The notes under the pieces are model-generated. The model had not been told where the DNA came from. It did no database searches and was given only the letters and a program-made list of their open reading frames with translations. Shown one piece after another: positions 27,037-36,752 of a stretch of 63,881 bases of DNA (position 1 is its first letter; every line of letters starts with the position of its first letter). Source of the DNA: Bacillus sp. 522_BSPC (GTDB taxonomy: Bacteria > Bacillota > Bacilli > Bacillales > Cytobacillaceae); contig NZ_JVDT01000122.1 in NCBI RefSeq assembly GCF_001076885.1, positions 1 through 63,881 on the forward strand, given 5' to 3'. The position numbers were made by a program, and so were the translations under genes.

Positions 27037-27789
27037 TTATGACTTCATTTTATGTAACATGTTCACTTTTTCTAGTTTTGCTCTCTTTATAAATTCAGCA
27101 AAAATTTGATTCATCTTTTCATTGGTAGATGCCATAGATTCAGGATGCCATTGTACTCCCAACAAAAAATTTTGATAACTCTTATGCTCGACCGCTTCAA
27201 TGATGCCATCCTTACTTCTTGCAACCTCCACTAAATCCTTTGCTAACATATCAATCGCTTGATGGTGAATGCTATTTACCCTTGTTTTCGTTTCTCCTAT
27301 TATAGATGCTAATTGACTATCTTCTTTTATGGTTACAAAATGAGTATCCCAGCTTCTTTTCACAGATTGAGTATGTTTAATACTATCTTTCACTTGAGAA
27401 GGAATATCTTGAATTAGTGTTCCCCCTAAAGCAACATTTAATATTTGAATCCCTCTGCATATTGCTAGTATTGGTTTATTTGTCTCCATCGCTCTATTAA
27501 TTACATTTATTTCCACTTTATCCCGCAGGAGAATGGTATCCCCGATATTTTGATGTGGATCTTCTCCAAATGTAATAGGATCTATATCCTCTCCACCACT
27601 TAGAATAACGGCATCACATAGATCTACCATTTCTACTGCAAGATTCTCTTCCACAAACGGAAGAATGATCGGCAACCCACCATTGGCAGCAATTGATTTT
27701 TGATAATCATGATGAACGTATGTACCTTCCATGAATTTATTTTTAAATATATAAGCACCTGTTATCCCTATTATCGGTTTACTCAACAT
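27037..27789 (-). CDS. Class I glutamine amidotransferase-like hydrolase (PuuD/peptidase C26 type)
   Basis: A 250-residue hydrolase of the gamma-glutamyl-GABA hydrolase group. With the start used here the nucleophile is Cys111 in AICRGIQ, and the His215/Glu217 pair lies in GVQWHPE. No synthetase domain is attached, so it hydrolyses free gamma-glutamyl amides, for example in polyamine or ethanolamine breakdown. The first ATG at 27795 overlaps the ribosome binding site (AGGGGATGAAG), so the ATG two codons later is preferred. No polyamine catabolic genes lie nearby. It is cytoplasmic and monocistronic. Confidence 0.88.
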   Translation of the reverse strand: MLSKPIIGITGAYIFKNKFMEGTYVHHDYQKSIAANGGLPIILPFVEENLAVEMVDLCDAVILSGGEDIDPITFGEDPHQNIGDTILLRDKVEINVINRAMETNKPILAICRGIQILNVALGGTLIQDIPSQVKDSIKHTQSVKRSWDTHFVTIKEDSQLASIIGETKTRVNSIHHQAIDMLAKDLVEVARSKDGIIEAVEHKSYQNFLLGVQWHPESMASTNEKMNQIFAEFIKRAKLEKVNMLHKMKS

Positions 27790-27886
27790 CTTCATCCCCT
27801 GACGCTTCTATTTTTTTAATATTAACAATATTAAAAATGAAATAAAAGGGCATGTCAATAAACTTGTCTAAAAGAATAATAAAAAA

Positions 27887-27933
27887 TCAGCTACTATCGA
27901 TAGACCCACATATATTCTCTCGACAATAGCTGA
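27887..27933 (-). terminator. Terminator of the 5'-nucleotidase-family gene
   Basis: On the minus strand GTCAGCTATTGTCGA pairs with TCGATAGTAGCTGA around a loop, followed by TTTTTTA. Confidence 0.75.
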
Positions 27934-27973
27934 CTATTTTACCCTATAGACTTGCTTTCAGCCCTAAATATAA

Positions 27974-29530
27974 TCACCAAATAACTTTCCAATTATGATT
28001 ACAAGTAGCGGGCACAATTTTTCGCTCCATTATATAATTTGCAAGTAATTCTGAAGCATCAAATTGAATCTCTCGGACAACAGGTTTATTCTTAAACATA
28101 AAGAAATCACCGCCACCCCCAGCTCGATAATTATTCATTACCACTTCATAAATAGCTTCCTCATTTATTGGTTTGCCTTCAAAATCTAGCTGAATGACTC
28201 TTTGTCCATGAGGTTTTGTTATATCAAGTGTATATTCAATACCCTCCCACATATCATAGTTATAATGCTGTGGTTTAGGATAAACAAAGGAAGGATTTAC
28301 TATTGGTTCACCTTCCTCATTCAAAGCAAAATATTTGGCGCTTTGCTCAAGTGCTGCACGAATATCTTTCCCAGTTAAAGCTAGTACTTTGAATGTATTA
28401 GGATAGATATAATTGGAAACAATGTCTCTCATTGTCACATTTGGTTTAAATCCAGGGGATTCATTATTAAAGAGTGCCGTATTACTGATTTTTACATTCG
28501 CAGCTTCCATTTGCACTTTATTAATAAATTCAATGAGCGGACTATCTGCTAAGCGAATCTCCATTGGATCTTTTACAAGCATATCTCCATCAATATGTCC
28601 TATTGGCGTATCCAGCCATTTTTGTGTACTATCTTCATATTCTTTTGCTAACATAAGGATTTCTTCATCTGCATCCACATCTGCTACTGATAATAATTCG
28701 GAGTCTTTCTTTATTACCTCCCCGTTTTCATCAAGCACCAATGTTATTTTGCCCACAAATTTTCCATTATTACTTGGCTGTATAATTTCTGTGCCATTTA
28801 TATTACCAGTTAATTCTCGATGTTGATGGCCAGTTAATAGCACATCAACACCATCTATCTGTTTGCAAATGCTATATCCCTGATTCTCCCTAGTCAATAC
28901 TTCCGTTGGCTCTCCCGTTTCCAGATTCCGTTCAAATCCACCATGATAGGAAATGACAAGAACATCTGGCTGTTCTTCTTTATTAATAAAATCTACCCAT
29001 TTTTTTGCACTATCGAATGCATCATTAAATTGAAGTCCTTTGATATTCTTAGGGTTTTCCCAATTCGGAATATAGTGCGTTGTCAAGCCAAGAATTGCAA
29101 TTTTAAAGCCATTAATTCTTTTAATCAAATAAGGGGTACCTAAAAACGGCTGATTTGTTTTTTCTTCGACAATATTCCCACAAAGCCAAGGAAAATTTGA
29201 TTCTTTTACAGCACTTTTTAAAATAGTTAAACCGTAATTAAATTCATGATTTCCAATAACAGCCCCATCATATTTTAATTGATTTAAGATTGTTATCATT
29301 GGATTTTTTTTATCTGCTAAAAAATTCACATAATGGTATGTTAAAGGCGTACCTTGTATTAAATCACCATTGTCTATTATAATCGTATTTGGATTCTTTG
29401 CCCTTTCCTTTGCTATAATAGTAGCAACTTTTCCTAGGCCCACATCAGATGGCGCATTATTCCCATAGTTCACTGGAAATATATTTCCATGGACATCACT
29501 TGTTAATAAAATAGTTACTTCTGTATTCAA
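27974..29530 (-). CDS. Cytoplasmic 5'-nucleotidase / 2',3'-cyclic phosphodiesterase family protein
   Basis: A 518-residue two-domain metallophosphoesterase. The N-terminal calcineurin-like domain has TSDVHGN (Asp12, His14), IIDNGDLIQG (Asp53, Asp56), GNHEFNYG (Asn94, His95) and GHQHREL. The C-terminal 5'-nucleotidase domain begins near residue 310 and includes YRAGGGGDFF, a substrate-binding stretch. There is no signal peptide or sortase motif, so unlike the wall-anchored YfkN it should act in the cytoplasm. Likely substrates are nucleotides or cyclic nucleotides. It is monocistronic. Confidence 0.9.
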   Translation of the reverse strand: MNTEVTILLTSDVHGNIFPVNYGNNAPSDVGLGKVATIIAKERAKNPNTIIIDNGDLIQGTPLTYHYVNFLADKKNPMITILNQLKYDGAVIGNHEFNYGLTILKSAVKESNFPWLCGNIVEEKTNQPFLGTPYLIKRINGFKIAILGLTTHYIPNWENPKNIKGLQFNDAFDSAKKWVDFINKEEQPDVLVISYHGGFERNLETGEPTEVLTRENQGYSICKQIDGVDVLLTGHQHRELTGNINGTEIIQPSNNGKFVGKITLVLDENGEVIKKDSELLSVADVDADEEILMLAKEYEDSTQKWLDTPIGHIDGDMLVKDPMEIRLADSPLIEFINKVQMEAANVKISNTALFNNESPGFKPNVTMRDIVSNYIYPNTFKVLALTGKDIRAALEQSAKYFALNEEGEPIVNPSFVYPKPQHYNYDMWEGIEYTLDITKPHGQRVIQLDFEGKPINEEAIYEVVMNNYRAGGGGDFFMFKNKPVVREIQFDASELLANYIMERKIVPATCNHNWKVIW

Positions 29531-29786
29531 GATTTCATCTCCTGTTACTTTATTTCATCATCTACTTCCATTCATTAACTTCCACGTACTTACTCATTAA
29601 TAGCATTTTCATTATAGCAAGTTCATCCTTCAATAACTACTTATAATTCTTTATATTTCAACTAAATTAGTAATTCCTCCAAATAGAAAGCATAGAATCA
29701 TTTTAAATAAGCAAAATAGTTCCAATTATCTTATGATTTGTTACAATAGTAATAATACAATCAAATAATAAAGGAGTGTCCCCCAT

Positions 29787-30749
29787 ATGAATAGCAGAAA
29801 AATATTAATTACCCACCCCCTCCATCCTTCTCTATTGGAAAAAGTTAAGTCCCAATTCTCTGCATGGCAAATTATTCATGCATCAAAACAGGATGAATGG
29901 CAAGAGCATTTGATTGATTCTGAAATAATTGTTGGTTGGAGAAATAGTTTTGATATGCAAAGCATTAACCAAAATGACCAGCTCAAATGGATTCAAACAT
30001 GGAGCGCTGGTATAAATACCCTTCCATTAGATCAATTAAGTAAAAAAAATATTTTTATAACAAGCGCAAACGGAGTACATAGCTATCCAATTTCTGAAAC
30101 GATTTTCGCTCTCCTACTAGGATTAACAAGAAATATTCATACATATGTTCGAAATCAGCAAACAAAAAAGTGGGATGGTACCGATATCAAGTTGGAAGCT
30201 CATAAAAAAACGATTGGCATTATTGGCGTTGGGGCAATCGGGTTAGAAACAGCTAAAATTGCGAAAGCATTTGATATGCATGTCATCGGTGTAAGAAACT
30301 CGCTGAAACCGACAGACTATGTGGATAAATTATACACTTCCAATCAACTAGCTGAAGTACTTCCAATATGTGATTATGTTGTTGTCACTCTTCCTTTAAC
30401 TGATGATACATACCATTTATTCCAAAAAGAACAATTTCAGCAAATGAAAAAGTCAGCATTCTTTATTAACATCGGACGTGGAGAAATTGTGAAAGAAGAT
30501 GATCTAGTTGAAGCATTAACAAGTGGAGAAATATTAGGTGCGGGATTAGACGTCTTTGAAACAGAACCATTACAGCAATCAAGTCCATTATGGGATTTAG
30601 AAAATGTCATTATTACTCCTCACACATCTGGTTCTACAGAGCATTATAGCAGTAGAGTGATAGAAGAAATATTTCTACAGAATGCAAATTACTATCTAAA
30701 AGGAGAACCACTCCCGATTAATTTAGTAGACTACCATAAAGGATATTAA
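29787..30749 (+). CDS. D-isomer 2-hydroxyacid dehydrogenase
   Basis: A 320-residue NAD(P)-dependent dehydrogenase. The cofactor fold has IIGVGAIGLE (GxGxxG at 147-152). The catalytic triad is Arg231 (INIGRGE), Glu260 (FETEP) and His279 (TPHTSG). It reduces a 2-oxoacid to the D-hydroxyacid or the reverse; glyoxylate/hydroxypyruvate and related acids are usual substrates in this subgroup, and the true one is not known. AAAGGAGTGT precedes the ATG. It is monocistronic, ending at the bidirectional hairpin next to znuB. Confidence 0.9.
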   Translation: MNSRKILITHPLHPSLLEKVKSQFSAWQIIHASKQDEWQEHLIDSEIIVGWRNSFDMQSINQNDQLKWIQTWSAGINTLPLDQLSKKNIFITSANGVHSYPISETIFALLLGLTRNIHTYVRNQQTKKWDGTDIKLEAHKKTIGIIGVGAIGLETAKIAKAFDMHVIGVRNSLKPTDYVDKLYTSNQLAEVLPICDYVVVTLPLTDDTYHLFQKEQFQQMKKSAFFINIGRGEIVKEDDLVEALTSGEILGAGLDVFETEPLQQSSPLWDLENVIITPHTSGSTEHYSSRVIEEIFLQNANYYLKGEPLPINLVDYHKGY

Positions 30750-30760
30750 CTAAATAGATA

Positions 30761-30803
30761 AAAAGAGGAGCCAGCTATTAATAGCACTGACTCCTCTTTT
30801 TTT
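30761..30803. terminator. Bidirectional terminator
   Basis: AAAAGAGGAG pairs with CTCCTCTTTTTTT around a partly paired loop. It serves the dehydrogenase gene (plus) and znuB (minus). Confidence 0.8.
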
Positions 30804-31650
30804 ACCCTACTTTTTTATAATTTTTCTGGCTTGATGCACGACGAACTATCATATAAACCTTTTGACTTAAGAAACCTATAAGCAAGATAACTACCAATAA
30901 TAACGTTATCGTTGCTCCAGGAGGAGTTCCTAAATGATAGGATGAAAATAAACCAGTAAAAATACTAACTGCCGCTACTAAAATGGCAACAATAAACACC
31001 CATTTAAAACCTTTTACTAATTTAATGGAAAAAGCAGAAGGTAGTACCAACAGGGCAGAAACTAATAATACTCCAATAGTTGGTATAATAACAGAAATTG
31101 CAATACCCGTTAAAATGCTAAATGCAATAGATAGCATACTTGTATTAATCCCACTAGTTGTAGCAGTATCTTGATCAAAGGTCATAATATACATCTGTCT
31201 CGTAAAGAAAAGAAAAAATAAAAGAATAATTCCAGTTACAATTGCTAACACATTTACTTGCTGTTTACTTATCGTAATAATACTCCCAAATAAATATTGA
31301 TCCATGCTTGCCGTCATTCCACCACTTGATAAGCTCATAAGAAATAACGCAAATGACAGACCAGCAGCCATCAAAATAGCTATCGATACTTCTGAATAAG
31401 TATGATATGCACGACGCATATATTCAATCCCAATCGCCCCAGCGACAACGACTAGTAGACTAGAGAGTGTCACATTTGTTTGAAAGAAAAAACCAATCGC
31501 AACACCAGCTAATGAGATATGGGACAAAGTATCGGCCATTAACGCCTGTCTTCTTAAGACTAAATAAATCCCTATGATTGGTGCAATTATTGCAATGAGC
31601 CCACCTGCCCAAAATGCTCTTTGCATGAATTCAAGCTCAAACATCTCCAT
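30802..31650 (-). CDS. znuB: Zinc ABC transporter permease ZnuB/AdcB
   Basis: A 282-residue permease with about eight or nine membrane helices of the ABC-3 metal-permease family. The conserved segment [20 protein letters not shown] and the ATPase-contact motif near [10 protein letters not shown] are typical. It forms the channel for zinc delivered by ZnuA. Its start region overlaps the end of znuC by 64 bases, and several in-frame ATGs (31650, 31644, 31626) are possible; AGGTGG precedes the first. The receptor gene is not in this operon but lies about 31 kb to the right. Confidence 0.92.
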   Translation of the reverse strand: MEMFELEFMQRAFWAGGLIAIIAPIIGIYLVLRRQALMADTLSHISLAGVAIGFFFQTNVTLSSLLVVVAGAIGIEYMRRAYHTYSEVSIAILMAAGLSFALFLMSLSSGGMTASMDQYLFGSIITISKQQVNVLAIVTGIILLFFLFFTRQMYIMTFDQDTATTSGINTSMLSIAFSILTGIAISVIIPTIGVLLVSALLVLPSAFSIKLVKGFKWVFIVAILVAAVSIFTGLFSSYHLGTPPGATITLLLVVILLIGFLSQKVYMIVRRASSQKNYKKVG

Positions 31651-32303
31651 CCACCTTTTTCTCCTTTCTCTATATGAATAATCTTATCTAAATAACCTTC
31701 TACTTCATCTTGATCATGGGTTACCATGACTACCGTTCTATTATGTTCTCTAACCTGATGCTTCATAAATTCATAAAATCCTTTTCTACTATCCGCATCC
31801 ATGCCTGTTGTCGGTTCATCTAAAACAAGTAAATCCGGTTCTGACGCTAGTATTCGGGCAATCACAATCTTCTGTTTTTGTCCTCCAGATAACTCTCCTA
31901 TTTTCTTATTTCGATACTCCCACATTCCAACCATTTCTAAAGACTTCTTCACTGCCTCATGATCAACTTCCTTCAGTCTCTCATAAAACTTTTTACGCTG
32001 ATATCTACCTGAACGAACAAGTTCTATCACCGTGCTCGGGAATCCAACATTAAAAGAAGAGATTTGCTGCGGAACATAACCAACTGTTAATTTTTTTTCC
32101 TTCGAATTAAGCTTACTTATTTTCACACTGCCTGACCAAGGTTTAAGCAAGCCCAATAATAACTTTAAGAGTGTAGATTTACTTGCACCATTCGGGCCAG
32201 TAATCCCAACAAACTCACCAATTTCTAATTCAAAAGAGACATTTTCAAGAGAAGGGACATGCTCATATCCAAAGGTAATATTTGATACTGTCGCCAGTTT
32301 CAT
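31587..32303 (-). CDS. znuC: Zinc ABC transporter ATPase ZnuC/AdcC
   Basis: A 238-residue ATPase. The signature LSGGQKQK and Walker [13 protein letters not shown] are canonical, but Walker A reads GPNGASKST, with Ser in place of the usual third Gly. Substitutions at this point are known in Gram-positive AdcC proteins, so the enzyme is probably active. The start is the ATG at 32303, after AAAGGAGTAATTACT; the open frame extends ten codons upstream. It is the first gene of znuCB, behind a Zur-box candidate at 32582-32602. Confidence 0.92.
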   Translation of the reverse strand: MKLATVSNITFGYEHVPSLENVSFELEIGEFVGITGPNGASKSTLLKLLLGLLKPWSGSVKISKLNSKEKKLTVGYVPQQISSFNVGFPSTVIELVRSGRYQRKKFYERLKEVDHEAVKKSLEMVGMWEYRNKKIGELSGGQKQKIVIARILASEPDLLVLDEPTTGMDADSRKGFYEFMKHQVREHNRTVVMVTHDQDEVEGYLDKIIHIEKGEKGGWRCLSLNSCKEHFGQVGSLQ

Positions 32304-33116
32304 AGTAATTACTCCTTTCCATTTGTAATTCACGTCATCAATTCATTATTTAAATAAAAGCCGATTAATCTAATATATAAAACGATACCATGTCAAAGGT
32401 GCTAGCTGATTATACAGACTTTTATATCAATGATTGATATAAAATATATCTCCGTGTCCATCCACTGTCGAGACACATCTAAACTTTTATAATTTTTGCC
32501 ATTTCCTACAGGTATATACTCTATAACATATATTGAGTAGCCTACTTTCCTAGTTTGAGAAAGTAAATCTATCCTTTAACCATTTCGTATTCATTACGAT
32601 TTAAAGAGGGAATGGAATACACCTAGTTATTCATTTATTTAGATTAATCATAAATGAAAGCTACTCCTACCTTTTTCGTTTATATACTTATTAAACATGA
32701 CACTTAATAATAGACTTTTCCCATAAAGCTGTCAACATAAATCCAAACGATTCCGATTAAAAATTTTATAATAAACTTTTTAATTGGTCAAGAATTTTAC
32801 CTTCTTAAGAATACTCGCTTTTATCTTCCATCATATTATCCATTTAATAATAGAGGGAAACAAATTACTATTACACTAATAATAAAAATGTCGTGAATCC
32901 TTTTAGAAAAATTGTGGTCCTTCATCCTTCACTAAAGGTTAGTTCTAGCTTAGAAAACCCTTTAGGGGCTATTACTCTCCCACCTATCCTTCTTAAACGC
33001 TCACAAGCTTGTAATTAATGTCTAACTGAAGTTGGGAGATAAATAAAAAATTAACGCATCTTTCAAAAAAAAGGCATATTTTTTTTACTAATGGGTATTA
33101 TATAAGTAAACAGAAC
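32304..33116. other. Long region upstream of znuC
   Basis: About 810 bp with no gene. A Zur-like palindrome lies at 32582-32602. A TTGACA on the minus strand at 32396 could be a -35 element for znuC, but the -10 (TTAGAT after 17 bases) is poor. The remainder appears to be decayed, AT-rich sequence. Confidence 0.4.
32582..32602. promoter_or_regulatory. Zur box candidate upstream of znuCB
   Basis: The right half ATTACGATTT is perfect against the Bacillus Zur box (AAATCGTAAT-N-ATTACGATTT); the left half has three mismatches. It is 279 bases from the znuC start, so an intervening leader is implied. Confidence 0.6.
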
Positions 33117-33153
33117 AAAAGCATTACCAGATAAAACTCACTAGTAATGCTTT
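33117..33153 (-). terminator. Terminator of cwlO
   Basis: On the minus strand AAAGCATTAC pairs with GTAATGCTTTTGTT. It lies 16 bases beyond the stop codon. Confidence 0.75.
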
Positions 33154-33168
33154 CCTGAAATGATTCTA

Positions 33169-34395
33169 TTAGAAACGAACAACTCTTCCATTAAATACAG
33201 ATTTCCAATACCCGCTATTCATAGATGCTATTGCAACACCAGTAGAGCTTTGTGAACCGATAAACTTACCTCCACCAATATAGATTCCAACATGACCATC
33301 TGTTTTATATGTGTTAAAGAACACTAAATCACCTGGTTGCATATCGCTTGTAGACACGCGCGTTCCGGAGTTCTTTAAAGCATCCGTACTTGCAGGAATG
33401 CTATATCCAGCTTGTGAATAAGCCCAGCTAACAAATCCAGAACAATCAAACAATCCGTTTGCTACATCGGAAGCAGTTCTTCCACCGCCAAATTTATAAG
33501 TTGAATTCCCAATATATTTATAACCAGCAGTAATTGCTTTTGATTTACCACCGCTTGCTTTTTCACTTGAAGTCTTACTAGCACTCCCACTGTCATTCGT
33601 TCCAACTGTCGAAGCAACCAATTGATTTAAGTTATCTTCTTCTTTTTGTTGAATCATTTTTTTAATTTGTGGCTCTACAGATTGTAAAGAACCGTATTTC
33701 TGTTCCAATTCTGCTTTACGTTCTTTATTTTCAGCTTCTTTAGCCTTTAAATCTTTTTTGGATTGCTCATTTTTCTTCTGTTGATCTTCATTTTGCTTTT
33801 GCATTTCTTCAAGATCTAACTTCGTATTATTCAACTCATCATATTTATCTTTTATTTCATTTTGCTTTGTTTCTAAATCTTCTTTATCTTTCTCATTGCT
33901 TGCAATTAAATCTTGATCTGCTTCCATAATTGTAGCAACTGCACCTACACGGTCAACAAATTCCTTAAAACTAGCAGCACCGAATAATACTTCAATATAA
34001 TCAACACTTCCTCCATTTTCTTGGAAAGAACGTGCTCTTTCTTTTAATACATCATTACGCTTTTCAATTCTATCTTCTAATTCTTTTATTTTTTTCTCAA
34101 GAGAGTCAATTTCTTTCTCCGTAGCTTTCATTTTAGCCTTTGTTTCCTCAATAAGACTTTTATTTTCCTCAATTGCTTTATCTACTCTTTTAATTTGAGC
34201 CTCTAATTTTTTTAACTCTTCTTGCGTTTCTACAATTTTAATTTGAGCGTCAGAAATTTGGCTTTTTAAAGATGCTTGTTGTTGCGTAATGCTAGTTGGT
34301 TGAATCGCATGAGCATTTATTCCTGGGATTGCTAAGCTAGTACCCAATCCAAGTAATATCGTCGTATTTAGTACCACTAGTTTCTTTTTTAACAT
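33169..34395 (-). CDS. cwlO: Peptidoglycan DL-endopeptidase, CwlO type
   Basis: A secreted 408-residue hydrolase. The signal peptide (LKKKLVVLNTTILLGLGTSL ... NAHA) is followed by a long coiled coil (about 45-250) that in CwlO contacts FtsEX, a Ser/Gly/Lys linker (about 265-290), and an NlpC/P60 domain with Cys318 (FDCSGFVSW) and His368 (GHVGIYIGG). It cuts the D-Glu-DAP bond so that the side wall can expand. The ATG at 34395 follows AGGGGGAAAATGGA; an upstream GTG includes that site. A WalR-box candidate and a long leader of about 190 bases precede it, matching the known control of cwlO by WalRK. Confidence 0.94.
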   Translation of the reverse strand: MLKKKLVVLNTTILLGLGTSLAIPGINAHAIQPTSITQQQASLKSQISDAQIKIVETQEELKKLEAQIKRVDKAIEENKSLIEETKAKMKATEKEIDSLEKKIKELEDRIEKRNDVLKERARSFQENGGSVDYIEVLFGAASFKEFVDRVGAVATIMEADQDLIASNEKDKEDLETKQNEIKDKYDELNNTKLDLEEMQKQNEDQQKKNEQSKKDLKAKEAENKERKAELEQKYGSLQSVEPQIKKMIQQKEEDNLNQLVASTVGTNDSGSASKTSSEKASGGKSKAITAGYKYIGNSTYKFGGGRTASDVANGLFDCSGFVSWAYSQAGYSIPASTDALKNSGTRVSTSDMQPGDLVFFNTYKTDGHVGIYIGGGKFIGSQSSTGVAIASMNSGYWKSVFNGRVVRF

Positions 34396-34585
34396 TCCAT
34401 TTTCCCCCTGCACATTTATCTAATGTAGAATTCTTCTAATTTATTTATCTATGTATCTTCTTTATGTTTATGATGTAATTGGTAGAGAGACTCTTATAAT
34501 ATAGTATTCTCTACAGTGTAAATCAAACAATAACCCTGTTTTCGACGAAAGTTCTTTATATAAAACATCTTTCGCCACAAATAGA

Positions 34586-34629
34586 AGTATAACATCATAA
34601 TTTGTCATTTAAGTAATAGAAATATTACA
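34586..34629 (-). promoter_or_regulatory. WalR box and -10 element of cwlO
   Basis: On the minus strand TGTAATATTTCTATTAC (34629-34613) matches the WalR direct repeat TGTWAH-N5-TGTWAH at 11 of 12 positions. TATACT (34591-34586) follows at -10 spacing and no good -35 exists, as expected for an activated promoter. The resulting leader is about 190 bases. Confidence 0.65.
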
Positions 34630-34888
34630 ATTATATTTCAATTGTCATTTTTCTTCGTTTGTTCACATTTTTTTCAAACTTTTTTCCTATATATCACTCC
34701 AAAAAAATGGAAGCGACTAAATAATATTAAAATAATGAACCGTTCTTAATAGAAGTATTTTATCGTTTTATTTCGACACAACTCAACATTTTTCTTTTTT
34801 GTTAAAAAATGCGAATTTCTTTCTATTTGAACCACTATGTTATATTAGAAATAGCTTTTTACCTTGGCTGTTTTTCAATAATTGGTTT

Positions 34889-35007
34889 TTTGAAAGTAAA
34901 TTAATACATGACAAGAAGGCACTTTAGGGATAACTCAAAGGCTAGCCTCCCTTTGCAAACAATAGGGTAACCCTTCCCATAATTTGTGATGACAATATAC
35001 TTTCAAA
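34889..35007 (+). other. Structured element, possible leader RNA or operator
   Basis: TTTGAAAGTA (34889-34898) and TACTTTCAAA (34998-35007) pair perfectly over ten bases and enclose further pairings: GAAGG (34914-34918) with CCTTC, CAAAGG with CCTTTG (hairpin around 34935-34955), and GGGTAACCC (near 34965-34973). It lies upstream of the cwlO promoter and in front of the FAD oxidase gene, so on the plus strand it would be in that gene's leader. It does not match any riboswitch class I can recall. The strand is an inference. Confidence 0.4.
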
Positions 35008-35068
35008 TTACGACCAACAAACTTTGAAACCAGTCCTAACTTAATATATAGAAGGAATTGATTAATAC

Positions 35069-36193
35069 ATGAAAAAAGTAATTGTAGTAGGCGGAGGGAT
35101 ACTTGGCGCCTCTATTACATTTGAATTAGCAAAGCGTGGAGCAGAGGTTATAGTCATTGATCGAGAAGATCAAGGACAAGCAACAAAGGCAGCAGCTGGC
35201 ATCATTTGCCCTTGGAATTCCCAGCGTAGAAACAAAAAATGGTATGTATTAGCAAGAGAAGGTGCGAAATACTATCCATCCCTTGTTGAAGATTTAAATA
35301 GCTATCATCAATTACATACTGGTTATAAAAAAGTTGGTGCTCTAAGCCTTCATTCCGATCTTACAAAACTAGAAGCTATGGAAGAGAGAACATTAAAAAG
35401 AAAATTAGAAGCACCAGAAATTGGAGATGTAAATATTCTTACCTCATCAGAAGCAAAGGCATTGTTCCCGTTATTAGCTCCAGGATATGGCGCTTTACAT
35501 ATTAGTGGAGCAGCAAGAGTAAATGGCTGGGCACTACGAAATGCTCTTATAGAGGCTAGCAAACAATTAGGTGCAACCTTTATTCACTCAAATAGTACGC
35601 TTATCAAAGAAAAAGACGAAATTATTGGCGTAAAACTTAGTGATAACACTACTATTTATGCGGATGAAGTAGTCATTGCTGCGGGGGTATGGGCAAATGA
35701 GTTACTTAAGCCATTACAATTATCCTTTGATGTGAAAGCACAGAAAGGACAGATTTTGCATGTAAAGCTAAAAGATGTAACATGTTCTGATTGGCCTGTT
35801 GTCATGCCACCACATGATCAGTATATATTAACTTTAGAAGATAACAGCATTGTGATAGGCGCAACACACGATAATACGACTGCGTTAGCTGCTGACATAA
35901 CGGTTGCGGGAATAAAAGAGATTATCGATAAAGCTTTACTATTCGCTCCAGGCTTATCCGATGGAATCTGGGGAGAAGCAAAAGTTGGCTTCCGTCCATT
36001 TACAAATGACTTTCTTCCAGTATTCGGAAGACTGACACAGTATAAAGGATTAACGATTGCGAATGGTTTAGGAGCATCAGGCTTAACGATGGGCCCATTT
36101 ATCGGCAAACAACTGGCCAAATTTGTCCTTGGATCTGCATGTGATATCGATTTCTCTCCATATTCTATCGATAGTTCCGTTCAAGAGATATAA
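35069..36193 (+). CDS. FAD-dependent D-amino-acid/glycine oxidase-like protein
   Basis: A 374-residue flavoprotein of the DAO family. The dinucleotide fold is at the N-terminus (VIVVGGGILGASITFELAKR, with the GxGxxG-type loop), an Arg/Trp-rich substrate region follows, and the FAD-closing segment GLTIANGLGASGLTMGP lies near residues 330-350. Such enzymes oxidise glycine, sarcosine, D-amino acids or proline analogues; the residues do not allow a choice. It might take part in thiamine synthesis like ThiO, but no thi genes are nearby. AGAAGGAATTG precedes the ATG. The unusual inverted-repeat leader lies 60-180 bases upstream. Confidence 0.85.
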   Translation: MKKVIVVGGGILGASITFELAKRGAEVIVIDREDQGQATKAAAGIICPWNSQRRNKKWYVLAREGAKYYPSLVEDLNSYHQLHTGYKKVGALSLHSDLTKLEAMEERTLKRKLEAPEIGDVNILTSSEAKALFPLLAPGYGALHISGAARVNGWALRNALIEASKQLGATFIHSNSTLIKEKDEIIGVKLSDNTTIYADEVVIAAGVWANELLKPLQLSFDVKAQKGQILHVKLKDVTCSDWPVVMPPHDQYILTLEDNSIVIGATHDNTTALAADITVAGIKEIIDKALLFAPGLSDGIWGEAKVGFRPFTNDFLPVFGRLTQYKGLTIANGLGASGLTMGPFIGKQLAKFVLGSACDIDFSPYSIDSSVQEI

Positions 36194-36254
36194 TTGCCTT
36201 ATTTTAAATACGCTCCTTGATTATAGTTTAGTTTATTTAATTAATACCATCCGA

Positions 36255-36307
36255 AAAAAAGGATGCCTGATCCCTGCTACCTTTTGGGAGATTCAAGCAT
36301 CCTTTTT
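36255..36307 (+). terminator. Terminator of the FAD oxidase gene
   Basis: AAAAAGGATGC pairs with GCATCCTTTTT around a long loop, ending in TTTTTCTTTT. Confidence 0.75.
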
Positions 36308-36752
36308 CTTTTATAAAGATTACCCTTCCTTAAAATAAATTTTTTCAGATACAATATTAGGTAATTGTCCTTATTTTTTTCGTACACAGCTAATTATATA
36401 TGCTCTGTTCCAAATAAAGTGAGCCCATTAGCCGTCACTCTTCACTAGGCTTTTTTCCTATTACCCATCCAAAACTCTTACAAATAGATCTCCCTCCCCT
36501 ACATTAGGTTGGAATTCAATAGAATAGATAGTATTTTCTACATATGGTTCTTCTCCAATTTTCATATTAAAATTGTTCTATATTACGTTCACTTTCATTC
36601 TATTAAACGTTCTTTCTTCATTATTATTTAGGAATAATCTAGTTAACTGCAATTAGTGATTTATTGTTCGTTCACTAATGGATCATTACGAACTTACTGT
36701 TGAGAGACTTCCCTCTTTCATCAGCCTTTTTACATTTTAGGGGGATTAAAAA
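36308..36752. other. Intergenic before the MinD-like gene
   Basis: No firm gene. A 34-codon minus-strand frame at 36461-36565 (MKIGEEPYVENTIYSIEFQP ...) has protein-like composition but no ribosome binding site, and may be a decayed gene end. An inverted repeat GTTCGT/ACGAAC at about 36668-36691 lies 60 bases before the MinD-like start. Confidence 0.35.

Noticed and set aside
34889-35007. c-di-AMP (ydaO) or TPP riboswitch at this position
   Set aside because: The sequence lacks the GGTGAATCC and GACAGCTAAC elements of ydaO and the CTGAGA element of TPP riboswitches, so it is left unclassified.
36461-36565. 34-codon minus-strand frame before the MinD-like gene
   Set aside because: Protein-like composition but no ribosome binding site and preceded by an in-frame stop; noted only as a possible gene relic.
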